Assembly: GCA_019096195.1 (NCBI GenBank)
Contig: JAGTXK010000239.1
Coordinates: 806,001-870,000 of the forward strand
Source of the DNA: Boletus sp. NGJ
Lineage: Eukaryota > Basidiomycota > Agaricomycetes > Boletales > Boletaceae
DNA: 64,000 bases
Direction: 5' to 3'
The notes under the pieces: generated by a model
Databases searched by the model: none
What the model saw: only the letters and a program-made list of their open reading frames with translations
Told to the model about the DNA's origin: nothing
Part shown: positions 25,281 to 37,852 of the stretch, in pieces
Layout: each line of letters opens with the position of its first letter
Numbering within the stretch: the first letter of the stretch is position 1
Position numbers and translations under genes: made by a program

Positions 25281-25839
25281 CACAGAGTGCTGGGTGTCGA
25301 ACGTTGAGTACCGAGTTACCGAGAACTGAACGTAACTGACGATGGTACGATGAGAATACTCGGGCTTGGTGAACGGTTGATGATAGCCCTCGTGACGAAC
25401 CCGAGCTCGGTAGCGTAACACGCTGTAACACCTCACACGGTCACCCGCCGAGGTACGACGAAAATATACACAGTATATCGAAAAGGTACAATCGATGATG
25501 TTATATTCACTTCACGTCCTTGGCTCGGATCTCGCTCCTGACTTGCATGGGAGTTGTCGCCACGTCCCCATCATATTAGCGGTGCGTGTGGTTTCGCCAA
25601 TCATAGCATCCGCTGTACTCCCCCCCCCCTGAGACCGATTCCGGTGCTCAGCCGCGATGGGCATGTCCACATGAGCAGGGCTCAACGTCCAGCGGGACAA
25701 GAATACTTGGGATCCCAAGTTAGCATCCGAGCGAACGTATCTTACGCAGCAGCTACAGAGGTAAGATAATCTAATAATCACGGCTATCCTCCGTCATAAA
25801 TCATACGAGTCCGTGCGCGTGACGTCAAGCCCAACACCG

Positions 25840-27811
25840 TCAGCGCGACATCGTTGGTCGCCCAATCTCTACACGTCGAAAGACCGTCTGCATCAGCACC
25901 ATCGCCACGCCATTCGACAACGCAACACACGCACCGATAGGCGACCGCCAATGATGCACCAGGCTACTCACGCGCTTCGATCGTGCTTGAATCAACTCGA
26001 CATCGCCGACGGTCAGCACCCCACCCAACTCCACATCCCCAGTCAGATTCAGGCGATTCGGTAGCAATACGACCGACCCGCCCAGGGGATCCATGTCCTC
26101 CAGCAATGCCTTCTTCGACCGCAGACGATCCTGTCCCCGCGGCCCGGGCGCTACCGCCTCGTAACTGGCACTCGGTTGCGTTCCGAATGGCGTTCCATCA
26201 AGCCGGTTCAGATCCAACTTGGAAGGCGGGAAATGGATGTAGGACGGGTCTTCGTTGTTCCATCGCGACGCTCGATGCTTTCGACGCGCACGTCGTTCCT
26301 CTTTCCGCATCATCTCACCTTCAACCGAGCGTGGAAAGAATATCTGTTACGTAAATAAAATGTCCATTTCCGGCGATATGGAACCGAAACACACGCACGA
26401 CGAGTGTGAGCCCGGAAGAGATAACACAGCCGACACCAGCGATGATGCCCAGTATATCTAAAATAAAACGTGCTGAGCAGCCGAAATACTCCGGGTAAAA
26501 ATGATCCACCTCACCCGTCGGGAACCTAATCGAATCCGAACATCAGTTACGCGCAGCAGAAATGAATACACGCACATCTTATCATTGATATGTTGATGGG
26601 GCCGAACACCATCAATTCCGAGAATGACGAACGAGATGGTGAACAAAAATCGGAACACGATACGAATGCACTATCTGCGGTCAGAGCTCAAAAGATACAA
26701 GGCGACGCAGCAACGAACGTTCAGCTCGTGATATGTGGTCAACCGGACGAGCGTGTTACTCTCGACACCCTGCTGTTTCTGCGTGGAAATGTCATAAAGT
26801 GAGATGCCTCGATAAACGACGAGAGCCGTACGAGATTCGCAATGAAGGAGGGAAAGTTCCACAAGACGGGCAGGAAACATATCGTCAACGAGAGACTCGC
26901 GAGCCCCCCGGCCAAAAATGTGTATGCCTCACACTGTCATCCTGGATCAGTCGTGTCCCACACCGACGTTCGTTCACCGACCTTGTACACGTCCTCGCGC
27001 ATGAGAATGGTGATCAAGGGAATGGCAACTACTGCGATGCAAGATCCAACGGCCCATATCTTGAAATATAGACTCCGAAACCAGTCCTGATGTACAAGGC
27101 TAGAATTCACGAGGAAGAGCCAAAAACACAGCTCTGTGGAACGGTCATCGACCGCCGAGCTTGGGGATGAGCACGCGCACCTTCCAAGTGTGTCACTCTA
27201 AGATCGAGATGGAGTCAACGCCCCAGGACGACAAACGAGACGCTCACATTTCGAGTCCCCAAGCGATGGAATAGGATAGATAGAGCGGCAATATCGCATT
27301 TTGCGCGGTTTGACTCCACAGTTGATACGGCGTGGGTAAAACTGCCGTTGTGTTGGAAAATGACTTGGAAAGATGCGTCGAGGCTTACTTCCTTGGCCGG
27401 GTATGACGGTGAATCCATAGATGCACTTTATGATAGCGAACCCCACGGCATAGACAATGAGCAGTGGGACGCTCAGGAGGTATGAATACTAGACCATGCT
27501 CGTCAGATTCGACGACGATCCGAGGGAGTTGGAAGGACGTACCGTCATGATACGCTTGAACGGCCCGGCATGCGGACCGTGATCCCACCTCGAGCACAAA
27601 TTGGGGCATGACCGACGCCAAGAGCTCTTGAAGCGACTTACCTGAGACACCTGAAGCGATCAAAGGACCAGAGATGGAAGACAAGAAAACTGCCCAGCTA
27701 AAGACAGACGGACCAGGGATCAGCGGATGGAGTGAGACGAGAGAATTGGGACGAGACCATTGTCGATAACAACGCCCAGACGAGATAGACGGCGGGGGAT
27801 ATGTGGCTCAT
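25840..27811 (-). CDS. Seven-helix membrane protein of unknown function
   Basis: A chain of exons from ATG 27811 can be read through at least eight short introns. About seven hydrophobic helices appear: L-V-W-A-L-L-S-T-M, S-V-P-L-L-I-V-Y-A-V-G-F, I-L-P-L-Y-L-S-Y-S-I-A-W, I-A-V-V-A-I-P-L-I-T-I-L-M, L-A-S-L-S-L-T-I-C-F-L-P-V-L-W, F-R-F-L-F-T-I-S-F-V-I-L-G and I-L-D-I-L-G-I-I-A-G-V-G. A basic cytosolic tail (M-M-R-K-E-E-R-R-A-R-R-K) of about 150 residues follows. Topology recalls fungal GPCR-like proteins, but no pheromone-receptor or rhodopsin landmark was found. The join between the last helix and the tail (near 26320) is unresolved. Confidence 0.6.
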
Positions 27812-27995
27812 CGGTCAAGCCAGCGAGGGAGGAGAAGCGGGCCGATAAGGCAGGCGAGTCCAAAAGACGTGCATGTGGCCACCTTTAATATGATGGGAGT
27901 GACCGACACAAGATCATCTGCGGGGTAAACATCACGTGACGGTTCTCCAGATCATTGATGCTACCGTATCAATAACTCGTCTCCATTTACCATCC

Positions 27996-28636
27996 ATGCC
28001 CGACCAGCCCACAGAAGACGACCAACAAGACCTCCTCCTCAGCTGCCGCTACGGCGATCTCCCAGGCATCCAGCTCTTCGTTTCCACATTCTCCCCCGAC
28101 GCCATCAACGCCATCCAAGACGACAACGGCAACACCGTCCTCCACATGGTCGCCGGAAACGGCCACACGGGTAAGCACCCGGTCCCCCTCCTCTTCCCAG
28201 GAATACAAAACCAACATCGGCAAGACGTCCCGTAGACGTCCTCTCCTATCTCCTTCCGCTGGTCTCCCCCCGCCTGCTGATCCGGCAAAATCACGCCGGA
28301 TCGACGCCCCTGCATTGGGCTGTCGTCAATCAGCATCTAGAGGTCATGCAGGCGCTCGTTCAGTTCCCTTCCGGCCCTGGCATCGGCATGATCGATATAA
28401 AAAATGCCGCGGGAAGATCGCCACTAGGCGAAGCAGAAATAGCGGGGTGGGATGATGGCGCACGGTGGCTCGTACAGGTGATGCATCTCGACGAGGCAAA
28501 AGAACAAGTGGAAGAGGAGACAACGCTAAATCCCTCTCAAGCGATTGAGGTCGAGATTCAGGATGCGGATGGCCAGGTGGCCAGGATGACACTCAATCCA
28601 GAAGCAGTGTCAGAGCCAGATCAAGAACCGTCGTAA
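27996..28636 (+). CDS. YAR1: YAR1-like ankyrin-repeat protein
   Basis: Exons 27996-28170 and 28236-28636 give 191 aa. Two to three ankyrin repeats: L-L-S-C-R-Y-G-D with N-T-V-L-H-M-V-A-G-N-G-H-T, then G-S-T-P-L-H-W-A-V-V-N-Q-H-L-E-V, and a degenerate one with G-R-S-P-L-G-E-A-E. An acidic C-terminal tail follows. Size, repeat number and acidic tail fit Yar1, the cytosolic chaperone that protects ribosomal protein Rps3 before its assembly into the small subunit; this assignment is by family resemblance. The start at 27996 is preferred because it opens directly into the repeat region; an in-frame upstream start is less likely. Divergently placed to the membrane protein starting at 27811. Confidence 0.75.
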
Positions 28637-28892
28637 AGTCCGTGAACCGTCTCTCCTCGGACATATGTTCTGACCAACATCACCATGACAGGAAAAGCTG
28701 ATAAACTAGTTGAGGCTGTATCATCGTTTCTGGGGAACGCGCAGGGTGACGACACCATAAAAAATATATCACCCTAGTTGGAAATGTCAGATAAATTCTG
28801 TGTCCCGCCTTGTACAAATCAACACAGATACAAAAGAGTACACATCTACTGATAATCAAAAAGACATGGGTCAACATCCGTCATGAAACTCG

Positions 28893-31412
28893 CTATCCTT
28901 CTGTCATCGCTCGTCGATGTACGGAAGCAAATCGCCTCGATGCAGGGTTATTTTTGTGCCTGTTTCGCCACGAAACGGGGGCACCCTGTGCATCTTGCGA
29001 AAAGGGGGCTCCTTGATCAGGGCCGTCCTGATTCATTGCTCCAAAACCGCACCTGTGTCCTACTCCAGACGCGCTTCCACAACTACAGACAGAGCTCAGG
29101 CTATCCCACCACCCATCTGCTTGTCTCGCCTCGTCCACCGGCGGTTCGGGAACATAAAGACAACCTGGTCTCCATGCCTTGGGCGTCAATAGCGAAGGCG
29201 TCTTTCGAAGCGGGAAAAAATCAAGACCAGAGGGTCGGACGGACGATTGAGGACTCGACACCGGAGACCAATATCGGCCGCCCATAGGCCGACCACGCTT
29301 TTGCGGCACGACATGTGTCCCCTGTGGGCCGTCCCCACTTGTTGGATCAGTGCACGCCGTTAGTTTTGTTTGTTGGTGAGATAGGGATCACGCGTAGACG
29401 TACCTGCCCGCGCGATGAGTGTGCGAGGCATCCACGTTCAAGGGAGGTGATGAGTACCGACGAAGCTTGATGCCGTCGCTGTTGCCCTGACATTGCCCTG
29501 CGTCGCTCTTTATTTTCGGCGCTGAAAACTGAGTAACCTGTGAGCTTCGTGTGCGCCAGTTGTCGGTCTCATCCTCTCGTCCCTCTCGGGGCCAGGAAGC
29601 AAAGTCGGACCAACCATATCGACACGATATCCGACGGGGATCTCGCTCGCCAGACAGTCTTGCATTGACTTGCTCCGTCCAGTAGGAATCATCGCTAGGC
29701 CTCCCGTCGTCATCGTCGAATATGTCATGTTTCTTCCCCAGATGCCCGGTACTACGGACTCTCCTGAGCGAAGGCGGACAACCAGTGTCCGACAAAGTTC
29801 CATCTTGCCGTCGACCAAGGACACGATACCCGTCTTTCCGCTCCAATTGTGAAGTGTCTGCGCGGTGTGTACCGACACCAAACAATCCTTCGTCTTCGGT
29901 ACCGTCGTACCGATCATCGCCCCCACTGTCGTCAACATCGGAAGTTGTGTCCTCTTGGCACAAGAAATGATCCACGTTGCTCGACCCTACCAAGCCAAAC
30001 GTTAATCCAACCTTATCTCCGCACACAACTTCCAGCGTTGTAGTTCGCGTAGGGTCCCGATCCATTGGGGCTACGTTATTGATCGCCACTGGCCCACAAC
30101 GTCGGTTGTGCATTCTCGTAATCGACCCACGGAGGTTTCTGATGGCAAGACAAGATTCGATAGGTTGGAGTGTACCGTGTTCAAACTTGTCAAGCGCGAC
30201 GGGTGTCGAAACACCAGCATCGAGGTCCAACTTGTTCAATCCCAGTCCTCGGCACACCGTTAAAGGACCGTGCTCGGATATTCGTCGAATAGTAACCACG
30301 TTGTTTGAGCCACGATTCCAAGCATCCGACGTAAAGGTCGCAATCAAACCAGGAAAACTGACCCATGCCTTTATTCCCATGGGAGCACAGGAGCAAAATA
30401 ACGTCCACGACATCGTATTGAAGACGGATTCCTCGAGCGTTTCGAGCATGTTCTGCTCCTGACGTTCATGAAGCCAAGCCCCAGGCATGGACGCTTGATG
30501 ACCGACATCCTCTGGCGCACGGAAAACTACTCTTTGGGTCGCCCCGTCTATTGGGAGACCGCCCTGAGGTCGCTCGTGCGAATTGGTTGTCGATTCCACA
30601 GCCACCCTTAGGGATCGGCACAAGGCTCGAAAGGAACCAGAGCCCGTGCTGGAACAATGCGAAACGACAATTGCCAGAGTGAGTACCCACAAAAGGATAA
30701 AACCAACTACGCCAGTGGGAGGACTGGCATAGACTCCCAGAACCCGTCCGGAACCTAGAAGAAATCACGGGGTAAGCGGATGTCAGGCACAACCCAGGAC
30801 CACGATGGAACCTAGCAGATCAAAAGCGACCGCAGGAAGTGTAGGTGCGTCGTAGAGACCGTGTGTGATATTGATAGATTGTGGGAAAACAAAAGGAGGG
30901 AGGGGCATGGTTTGATCCATGGGCGAGTTTACTGCAGATGAGAGCAACGATGTCGCTTCGTATTTCCTCTCGGGCGGGCACTGTATTGGTGCGCCGTTGT
31001 GATGACCCGGCGGGGACGCCCGGTCAGAAATAGGCTCGTGCAGATGACCAGCGTCGTGCATGAGACCCGTGTCGGCGAGCCGTTGGCCAAGCACTGCCAA
31101 CATCCATTTCGAGCCATGGGACAGAACGGCAAGTTCGCGGTGAGCGTCCAGAAAGCCGAGCAGGAAGCAACGAAACAGTCTGGCATGGAAGCTGATTGTG
31201 TCCTCCCATTGAACGAACCTGAACATCGTCCAAAGGGGTTCGAGAAAGTCTTGGTGAAAGGAATGAGATCGGAGCTTCAAACTTGCTTGCCAGTGGACCC
31301 TACTTTCCCCGAACCTCGAAGACCGCCACATCAACCCGGAACCCGTCGAGCTAGCGGCGGATAAAGCTTGGCAACGGTTTCGAAATGTAGCCCATGTGGT
31401 GGTCTCGACCAA
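28893..31412 (-). CDS. Unknown spliced protein with a short membrane segment and long tail
   Basis: Three long open exons join cleanly. The segment 31412-30783 connects through an intron ending ttctag to a 1.3-kb exon, reading through G-S-G-R-V-L-G-V-Y-A. The 1.3-kb exon connects through a gtacgt donor to 28893-29340 via acceptor ccaacaag. One or two hydrophobic helices (D-L-L-G-S-I-V-V-L and V-V-G-F-I-L-L-W-V-L-T-L-A-I-V-V) are followed by several hundred polar residues with an Asp-rich stretch. I do not recognise a domain. The first exon is unresolved; an ATG near 31469 is possible. Single-membrane-pass fungal surface or sensor proteins have this look, but that is speculation. Confidence 0.5.
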
Positions 31413-31530
31413 ACGTGGACTGATGATGATCAGATTTATTCCTCCCGTTTTCCGAGAACCAAATCATTCCTTTTCTATGCTGCGGTAATACTAGCTTGCC
31501 TGGTTCTCCCGACATTAGGCGTCGACAGCC

Positions 31531-31722
31531 CTCCGTTTGCGTCCGTTTCGGTTTCTATCGTATGGAAACGGACAAGCGCGTTCGGCAGCCTATTTCGTTT
31601 CAGATCAGGTGTCACACTCTCGTTTCACTTTGGTAACAGGACACCATTCGCTCTGGCTCGCTGAACTCGACCGTTTGCAAACGGCGGGAATTCAAAATGA
31701 AACGAAACGGACACAAACGAGG
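31531..31722. repeat. Short inverted-repeat (MITE-like) element
   Basis: Left arm 31534-31555 (cgtttgcgtccgtttcggtttc) and right arm 31699-31719 are near-perfect reverse complements, 143 bp apart. The interior repeats the word CCGTTT/AAACGG several times and can fold back. No clear target-site duplication was seen. Confidence 0.5.
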
Positions 31723-32019
31723 AAACGGAAGGCAGCCGAACGGCCCAGGCCTCACAGATACCGAGCGGCGACACGGTGTGCAACATTTGATGCCATTCAT
31801 TTCGGAATGATCTATCCTAGATTCACGGTGTTAGTGTTCACCTTGGTCTTTGGATTCGTAACACTTCGAGTATCGGGGACGCTTATTAGATCACTTCAAC
31901 ATCACTCTTCAAGAAGATTTAGTATCTTTAATGGTATTTTCTTTGAATTCGGATATGGGACGTTCTTGAAACCCAAAGTTTGATACTGCTATATTTTCTC
32001 ATATCGAATGCCAACCAAC

Positions 32020-32105
32020 GGTCGTATAGTGTAGTGGTTATCACTCGGGATTTTGAAGACAAGATTAGATTTCCCGAAACCCAGGTTCGAACCCTGGTAC
32101 GACCT
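32020..32105 (+). tRNA. tRNA-Gln (anticodon UUG) with 14-nt intron
   Basis: Acceptor stem GGTCGTA/TACGACC, D arm tagtgtagtggttatca, anticodon stem CGGGA/TCCCG with loop TTTTGA-T, and T arm CCAGG-TTCGAAC-CCTGG with discriminator T. Anticodon TTG lies in the loop. The 14 nt agacaagattagat sit between positions 37 and 38, the usual site of nuclear tRNA introns. Mature length is 72 nt. Confidence 0.93.
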
Positions 32106-32109
32106 TTAC

Positions 32110-32115
32110 TTTTTT
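32110..32115 (+). terminator. RNA polymerase III terminator
   Basis: A run of six T starts five bases after the tRNA 3' end. Confidence 0.8.
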
Positions 32116-34066
32116 ACATTCGTCGGTGCTAGACCTACCCAATTTACTTGCCCACGTTCCTAGAGTTGTGGATGGTCGATTACTAAGTACAAGGTACTGT
32201 CGAATTCGACGTAAAGATGGGGCGAGGTTCTGGTCAAGTGCTTCTTCTATGCCTGGACCAGCCCTCGGGTAACACACGCTACCATTTCCCATCAAATCAC
32301 GAGCGTTTCCATTCCAGTGTGCAGTCCCTTGGTTCTTCGGCGTGTGTGGTACCGACTGCCAAGTTCGTCGTCGTTTTCGAAGTGGTTGCTTCCGGAGAAC
32401 TAGCTTGCCGTTGAATGTCACCAGGGACGCTGGGACCTGCCACTACTCCGTCGAGCACTCCAATATCCATCTGTGCGTCAGGCCACGAATGGTCTCAGAG
32501 CGAAGATGGCAACGTCGCTTTGCCATACATCCACCTCGAGACCGGATTTTCCAATGCCGGTTACGAGGTCATCGTATCTTCGACGAAGAGTGCACCTCCC
32601 AGGCGCCATCTGACAGCGTTTCATTTTGGCGCGCACGTGTAAGAGAGATGGAAAAAGACCCAGTCAACCGTCTGGCACTTGTCCTCGGACACCTCACCGT
32701 CCATGAGGCGTTGGCCAAGAGAGGACATTTACATGTCGTCGCGCGCCAACAATCCGACACGAGATTGTCCGATTCAATGCATGCCTCGTAGTCCCGTGAA
32801 TCACCTGAGCTGGCACCTGAGCTGGCAGTGCGCCACAAGAAGATGTTTGGGTCAAGGCATAAAAAGGGAGGTGCCTATCCTTGGACGACTCTGGCAACAA
32901 CCGAGCTGAGCTCACGGAATCACTTTGCTGACACTTTGACGGCGAAAGGAGGACTTGGTTGAATTAAAGAAGAAGAGAAAAGAATGGAACAGAGTGTACA
33001 AACTGGACGGATGGTTTTGATGGCGCTTTTTGCGTCCGAATTTCGATCTCGGCAAGCGTCGTTATTAACGTGTTCCGTGAAACTTGTCAGGAGGATTTCT
33101 CAGTGGGCGGTCTCTCACCCGCCGCGGGGCGGATTTCAAGAGTTATGTACGTACAGAACCCGGCGCTTCCTCTCTTTCCACTCTCCCTCTTCGTTCGTCC
33201 CTTCTCCAGCAGTCCCTGCGCACCCACCCCTGCAGCAATCTACCTATATCGAGGCCGGTTTTCGATACAAGACTGCAAGGCATCGGGGTCTTCGCGACCA
33301 CGCCGAGACAGGGAAGAAACAACGCACACTGTGGACCAGTTTGGCAGGTATTTCGTTACGAGGCACAGCGTACATCTCGCCAACAGGCTCGAGCTTCGAG
33401 GTGACCCTCTGCCTCGCGTCGTAGAGGTTGCCGCGACTTATCTCCGTCGTCGTACTTCAGTTCCGCGTTATCGTCAAGCTATTATACTCGAGCTCATCGC
33501 AAAGCCCAATTGCATCCGTGTAGCAATTTTCTGCCCGTGGATTAAGTTGCTGCGGCACCGCCATCAAACCCAATCCGAGGTGCGTTGGCAACGGGCTATA
33601 TTCAGACACATGACTTGCCATCTCACCGGCTATAGGACTGTGTAAACGTGTCCTCTACACTCTCCCTTAGTCTTCACGCCAAACCTGAGCCGTGCAACCC
33701 AAACTATTCTGGGGAAGGGCTTCTATTCTGGCATTGCGGTGGCGACTCTTGGACCTCTATCCGAGCGGAACATAACCCTAGAGGCACGAGGTGCCAACGT
33801 GGTCCGTCTCCTAGGACACTTTGCGACTTTCCGGTAATAAGCGCGGATTTGCAGTGCCTCTCTACTCTTGATCGGAGAGGGCGGGGACGTACGTACACCT
33901 CAGCAACGAACGTTGCACCTATCGTTCTTCGATCGAGATTCAAGAGTGTTCCTTTTTTTCCCCTTTTGCAACAAGGTGGCTGAGGGTACGGTTCGGAACC
34001 AAGCCCATTGATAAGTTCTCGTTTGATCACATCTGATAAGCGCCATTCGGCCGACAGGACAGAGAA
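32116..34066. other. Region without a recognisable gene
   Basis: Several frames of 75-190 codons occur (for example 32342-32791, 32415-32642, 33070-33645 on +) but none shows a domain, and they conflict with each other. A small lineage-specific gene around 32415-32791 cannot be excluded. Confidence 0.4.
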
Positions 34067-37000
34067 ATGCTAGGCGTGCGAGGAGACAACGGGCGAACGG
34101 AACAGGAGAGAACGGAAACGAGTCCAGACATCGGTGTTCGCGGAGATGATTTAGATTTGGGGTCTGCCATGAGGGTCGTGGGCGGCGAAGGGCTGGATGA
34201 GGCGTGTCATGAAAAGGACCGAGAGGCCGTGTTTTCGGGTGATGCGAACGAGGCCTCGGCGGGCGAGAAGCATGAACAGAGCCAGAATCTGGTTGCTGGC
34301 GAATCAGCAGCGGAGGAATTGGACGAGAAAGAAGAAAAGAGGCCGGGCGGAGGAGCGGAGACGGCTGGAGTCCGTGAAGATCAACATGAGGCTCGGTCGA
34401 ATCGCCGCGTGGTCATTGTGTGTGCGCCGCGAAATTACAAACGCCCTCAGTCACTCCAGAATCTCAAGTCGAACGGAGCAAGAGAAACTTATAGCACTAC
34501 TATCAGCAGCGGCGGCACCACTCTCACCGGCTCCAACGGGAAGACTACTACTACCACTACTCCCATTCTTCCGCCAGCCATCCCTCCGCGCTCACCACTC
34601 CGTCCTCGTTCTCATTGCCAGGGAACCCCTCCAGCCCCCGTCGGAACAACACCGAAAGCGACTACCATTGACATTCCCGTTGACCCCGTCACACCTTGTA
34701 TCGACGTTAACGAGGACGGCACTCAACTTATCCTAATGCCATCCCTCCGCGAGAGTTTCGGAGGGTCTCTTACCGCCCTCCTTGCCACTCTGGAGGCGGA
34801 GACCCTCCAAGACAAAGCCTTGCCTCTTCCACCCGACCAAGAAGATGGGCTCACCATCGACTACAGCGACGAGATTGAGGAAGAAGAGTATGATCCGGAC
34901 GCATCCCAGCTTTCTTCCACGGACAGCCTCACCCTCGACATTCCAACTTGCCCTGCCTTAGCGAGCCCTACCACACCCAATCAACCGACAGTCATGACAA
35001 AAAGAGTCCATGCCCTGCGCGAGCTGCTTTCTTCAGAACGTGCATACACATCGGATCTCGCATTGATCCGCGATATACATATCCCACTGGCACTAGGCAG
35101 GTCCCTTTTATAATAGTCTACGCTAATCCTCTAACCTGGTTCCCGTCGCAGGACAACCGGCTCCTTTCAACACCAACGGCCCGCCTAGCCCGCCACCCTT
35201 CTCGCCCGGTTCTGGGTCGGGCTCCTCAACGCGAACAGTCTCTACTGCTTCCGATTCTTCTACAGCTTCTTCACAGCTTGGCCCTCCTATGACCCGGGAC
35301 GACGTACGCATCATATTTGGGAACATCGGCGATCTAGCAATGTTCTCAGATCACTTCGTTGACCGCTTAGAGGAAGCCCTCGGGGGCGCACTCGACGGCG
35401 GTAGTGGCGAAGATAGAGTTGGCGCACTATTCCTCGAGATCGTGAGTGTACATGTTCTTTGTCGTTGTCGGCTTTGTTCACACATCGTTGGTTCCGTGCT
35501 CAGATCCCAGCCCTCGAACCTCCTTATAAGACATACATCACTCGTCACCCGACTGCACTCGCCCACCTCAATGCCCTCCCTTCTTCTCCAACGCTCTCGG
35601 CCTACCTCTCGCATACCCGAACGCTCGCATCTTCCCTTACGCATGCCTGGGATCTTCCTTCCCTCCTCATCAAGCCCGTGCAGCGGCTTCTCAAGTATTC
35701 ACTTCTCCTTGGTGCTATCATTGACGCCACCCCCGACTCCCACGGCGACCGCACCGCACTCGTAAAAGCGCGTGAACGAATGGAGGAAGTCGCGAGAAGC
35801 GTCAACGAGGACCGTCGGCGTTGGGAAGTCGTACGCGAGGTCCTCGGAGGTGCACCCATCCCTTCTGCCAACGGAACAGGCAAGTCAAAGAAAGGCAATG
35901 GTACTGTCCATGTCGGTATGGGAGCTGCTGCTTCTGCGCATCTGAGCCGGATGAAGTCCCTCCGCGGACACAAGACCAAGGACATTGTCGAGAACCTGTC
36001 CGATAACGCGGAAGCTCTCGAGGTGGCGCGATTAGAAGGCGAGTTGCAGAGGTATGCGGCTTTCCTAGATAAGCTGGCCAAGGATGTCAAGGACTGGCGA
36101 CTGAGCATGCGTCACGCATTGGTCGCGTTATGGCAATGGGGCATCACCTTTGGTGCCGTTCTCGGGCTCACCCCGTCGCCGTCTGTGTTAGAGGCCTCCA
36201 ATTCCGTTGACGAGCTCGATGCCGAAGGACGCTCGGAGGCATACGATGCGTTCACAGTGTTGCTGGCCGGCCTTCCAAGTCTATGCGCGGACCTCGAACA
36301 AGAGTTACAAAAGTCGTTCATCCCTCTTCTCTGCAACCTGAAAGCGATGATGGAGCCCCCGACGAAACTCCTCAATGCGATGCACTCGCTCGAACCACTC
36401 CATGTCACCCTCCTCCACACGCCCTTTTCGCCGACCAAGTCCCGTCGCCCCGCTCCTACCCTTCTCACTGCGTCGCAATCCTACCTCGCCCTCCGTTCCG
36501 CGCTGTCAGCCGAGATGCCTATCCTGCTGCGAGCGATGAACAAAGCGACGGGGTTGGCGGTGCGTATCATCGCAGAGCGACAAGGGGCGTTCTACGCCTC
36601 CATTGGAGAGAGATGGGCTGAGCTGTGGGATGCACTTAGGGTGGAAGGGGAGCGATGCGGCGGGTCGGAAGAGACGTTGCGGGTATGGTGGGAACGATGG
36701 GGTGATGTCGATGCGCAGCTGTCGACGATGAGAGTCACGCGCAAGGACAAGTGGTGGGCGGAGAGGGAGAAGGAGCTGCGGGATCTGGGTGTGCGGGCTG
36801 AGAAGGAGAAGGAAGGTGTGCGGGAGGGCAATGGGAAGGATTCTCGACCGACGAGGAGGTCGACCGCACCGCCGTCGGCAATACAGGGAGGAGCGACGCC
36901 CGATTCTGGACGTGCGTCGAACCAACAAGGACCGCCGACGCCGTCGTCCCAAGCGAAGCGGCAGAGCCATCAACATCAGTCATCGACTGACACGATACCT

Positions 37001-37852
37001 TCGAACCGCAGACGTAGCGGAAGCGCCTCGATCATCCCGCAGATACAGCGCCGACCATCCGATGAGTCGCTCCGGTCGGGCAAGTCGACCAAGTCGACTG
37101 GCAAGTCTAATCGGAACAGTCGAACGGAGGATGAGCCACCGGTGCCTCGTCTCAAGCCCAACTTTTCACAAGCGAGCGGTAACGGGCCACCGCGCACCAA
37201 GGGCGAGGTCCCGCCTCTGCAAACAATGTCATCGCAGCCCTCGCAGGTGTTTGTGGACTTTGAGAACCACTGTCCGCCGTCGCCGCTGTCCCTTGACATA
37301 TTCGATGCCGAGGAACTGGATTCAGAGTATAGAGGACGAACTCAGCGGCGGTCGAGTCTGAAAAGTAAGCTTACAGATACGTTCCGGCCTGCACATCACC
37401 GTCGACGATCGTCTTCCGTCAAGTCTCTGGGTGCACCCTCGTCCCTCGCGCCGTCATACCACTCGACAGATGCGCCTCTGCCACCATACTCTCCTTCACA
37501 CCAGTTACAAACGCACTCCACCAATGGTTCTGTGACGTTGCCTTTGCAGCAGGCACGTCCGTCGCCTACGCTTGCCGCCACGCGTGCGCTATACACTACG
37601 CGAGCTATCCACCCCTGTCTCCCACCTACCGGGGTTTCGTACCGCGGCCTTCCGTTCTTCCAACTCGTCTATGGCGACTCGTTTGACGTCTTGCGCGAAT
37701 ACGGACATCCCTCGACGCACGTTGACCTGCCACTCTACGTCGATGACGGGGAGGACTGTCTACTCCTCGTGCGAGCGAGAAGCAAAGGTGGTGGGTATGA
37801 GGCGAGTGATGTGGGTTGGGCGTTGGCGAGTTTCTTATTGCCTGTCGACTGA
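34067..37852 (+). CDS. DH-BAR Rho guanine-nucleotide exchange factor (DNMBP/Gef1-like)
   Basis: Exons 34067-35096, 35152-35441 and 35504-37852 total 3669 nt (1222 aa). The first 310 residues are acidic and low-complexity. A Dbl-homology domain starts at R-E-L-L-S-S-E-R-A-Y and ends after the hallmark helix K-P-V-Q-R-L-L-K-Y-S-L-L-L. A BAR-like helical region follows (about residues 630-850). Next comes a basic Ser/Pro-rich stretch and a divergent SH3-like C-terminus (T-R-A-L-Y-T-T-R-A-I, V-Y-G-D-S-F-D-V-L). DH plus BAR without a PH domain is the plan of fungal Cdc42 exchange factors such as fission-yeast Gef1 and of animal Tuba. Intron 1 (35097-35151) must use a GC donor (ag|gcaggt); the GT four bases later breaks the frame. 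Confidence 0.92.

Noticed and set aside
32342-33645. Several ORFs of 75-190 codons after the tRNA
   Set aside because: They overlap in different frames, lack domains and no consistent exon chain emerged.
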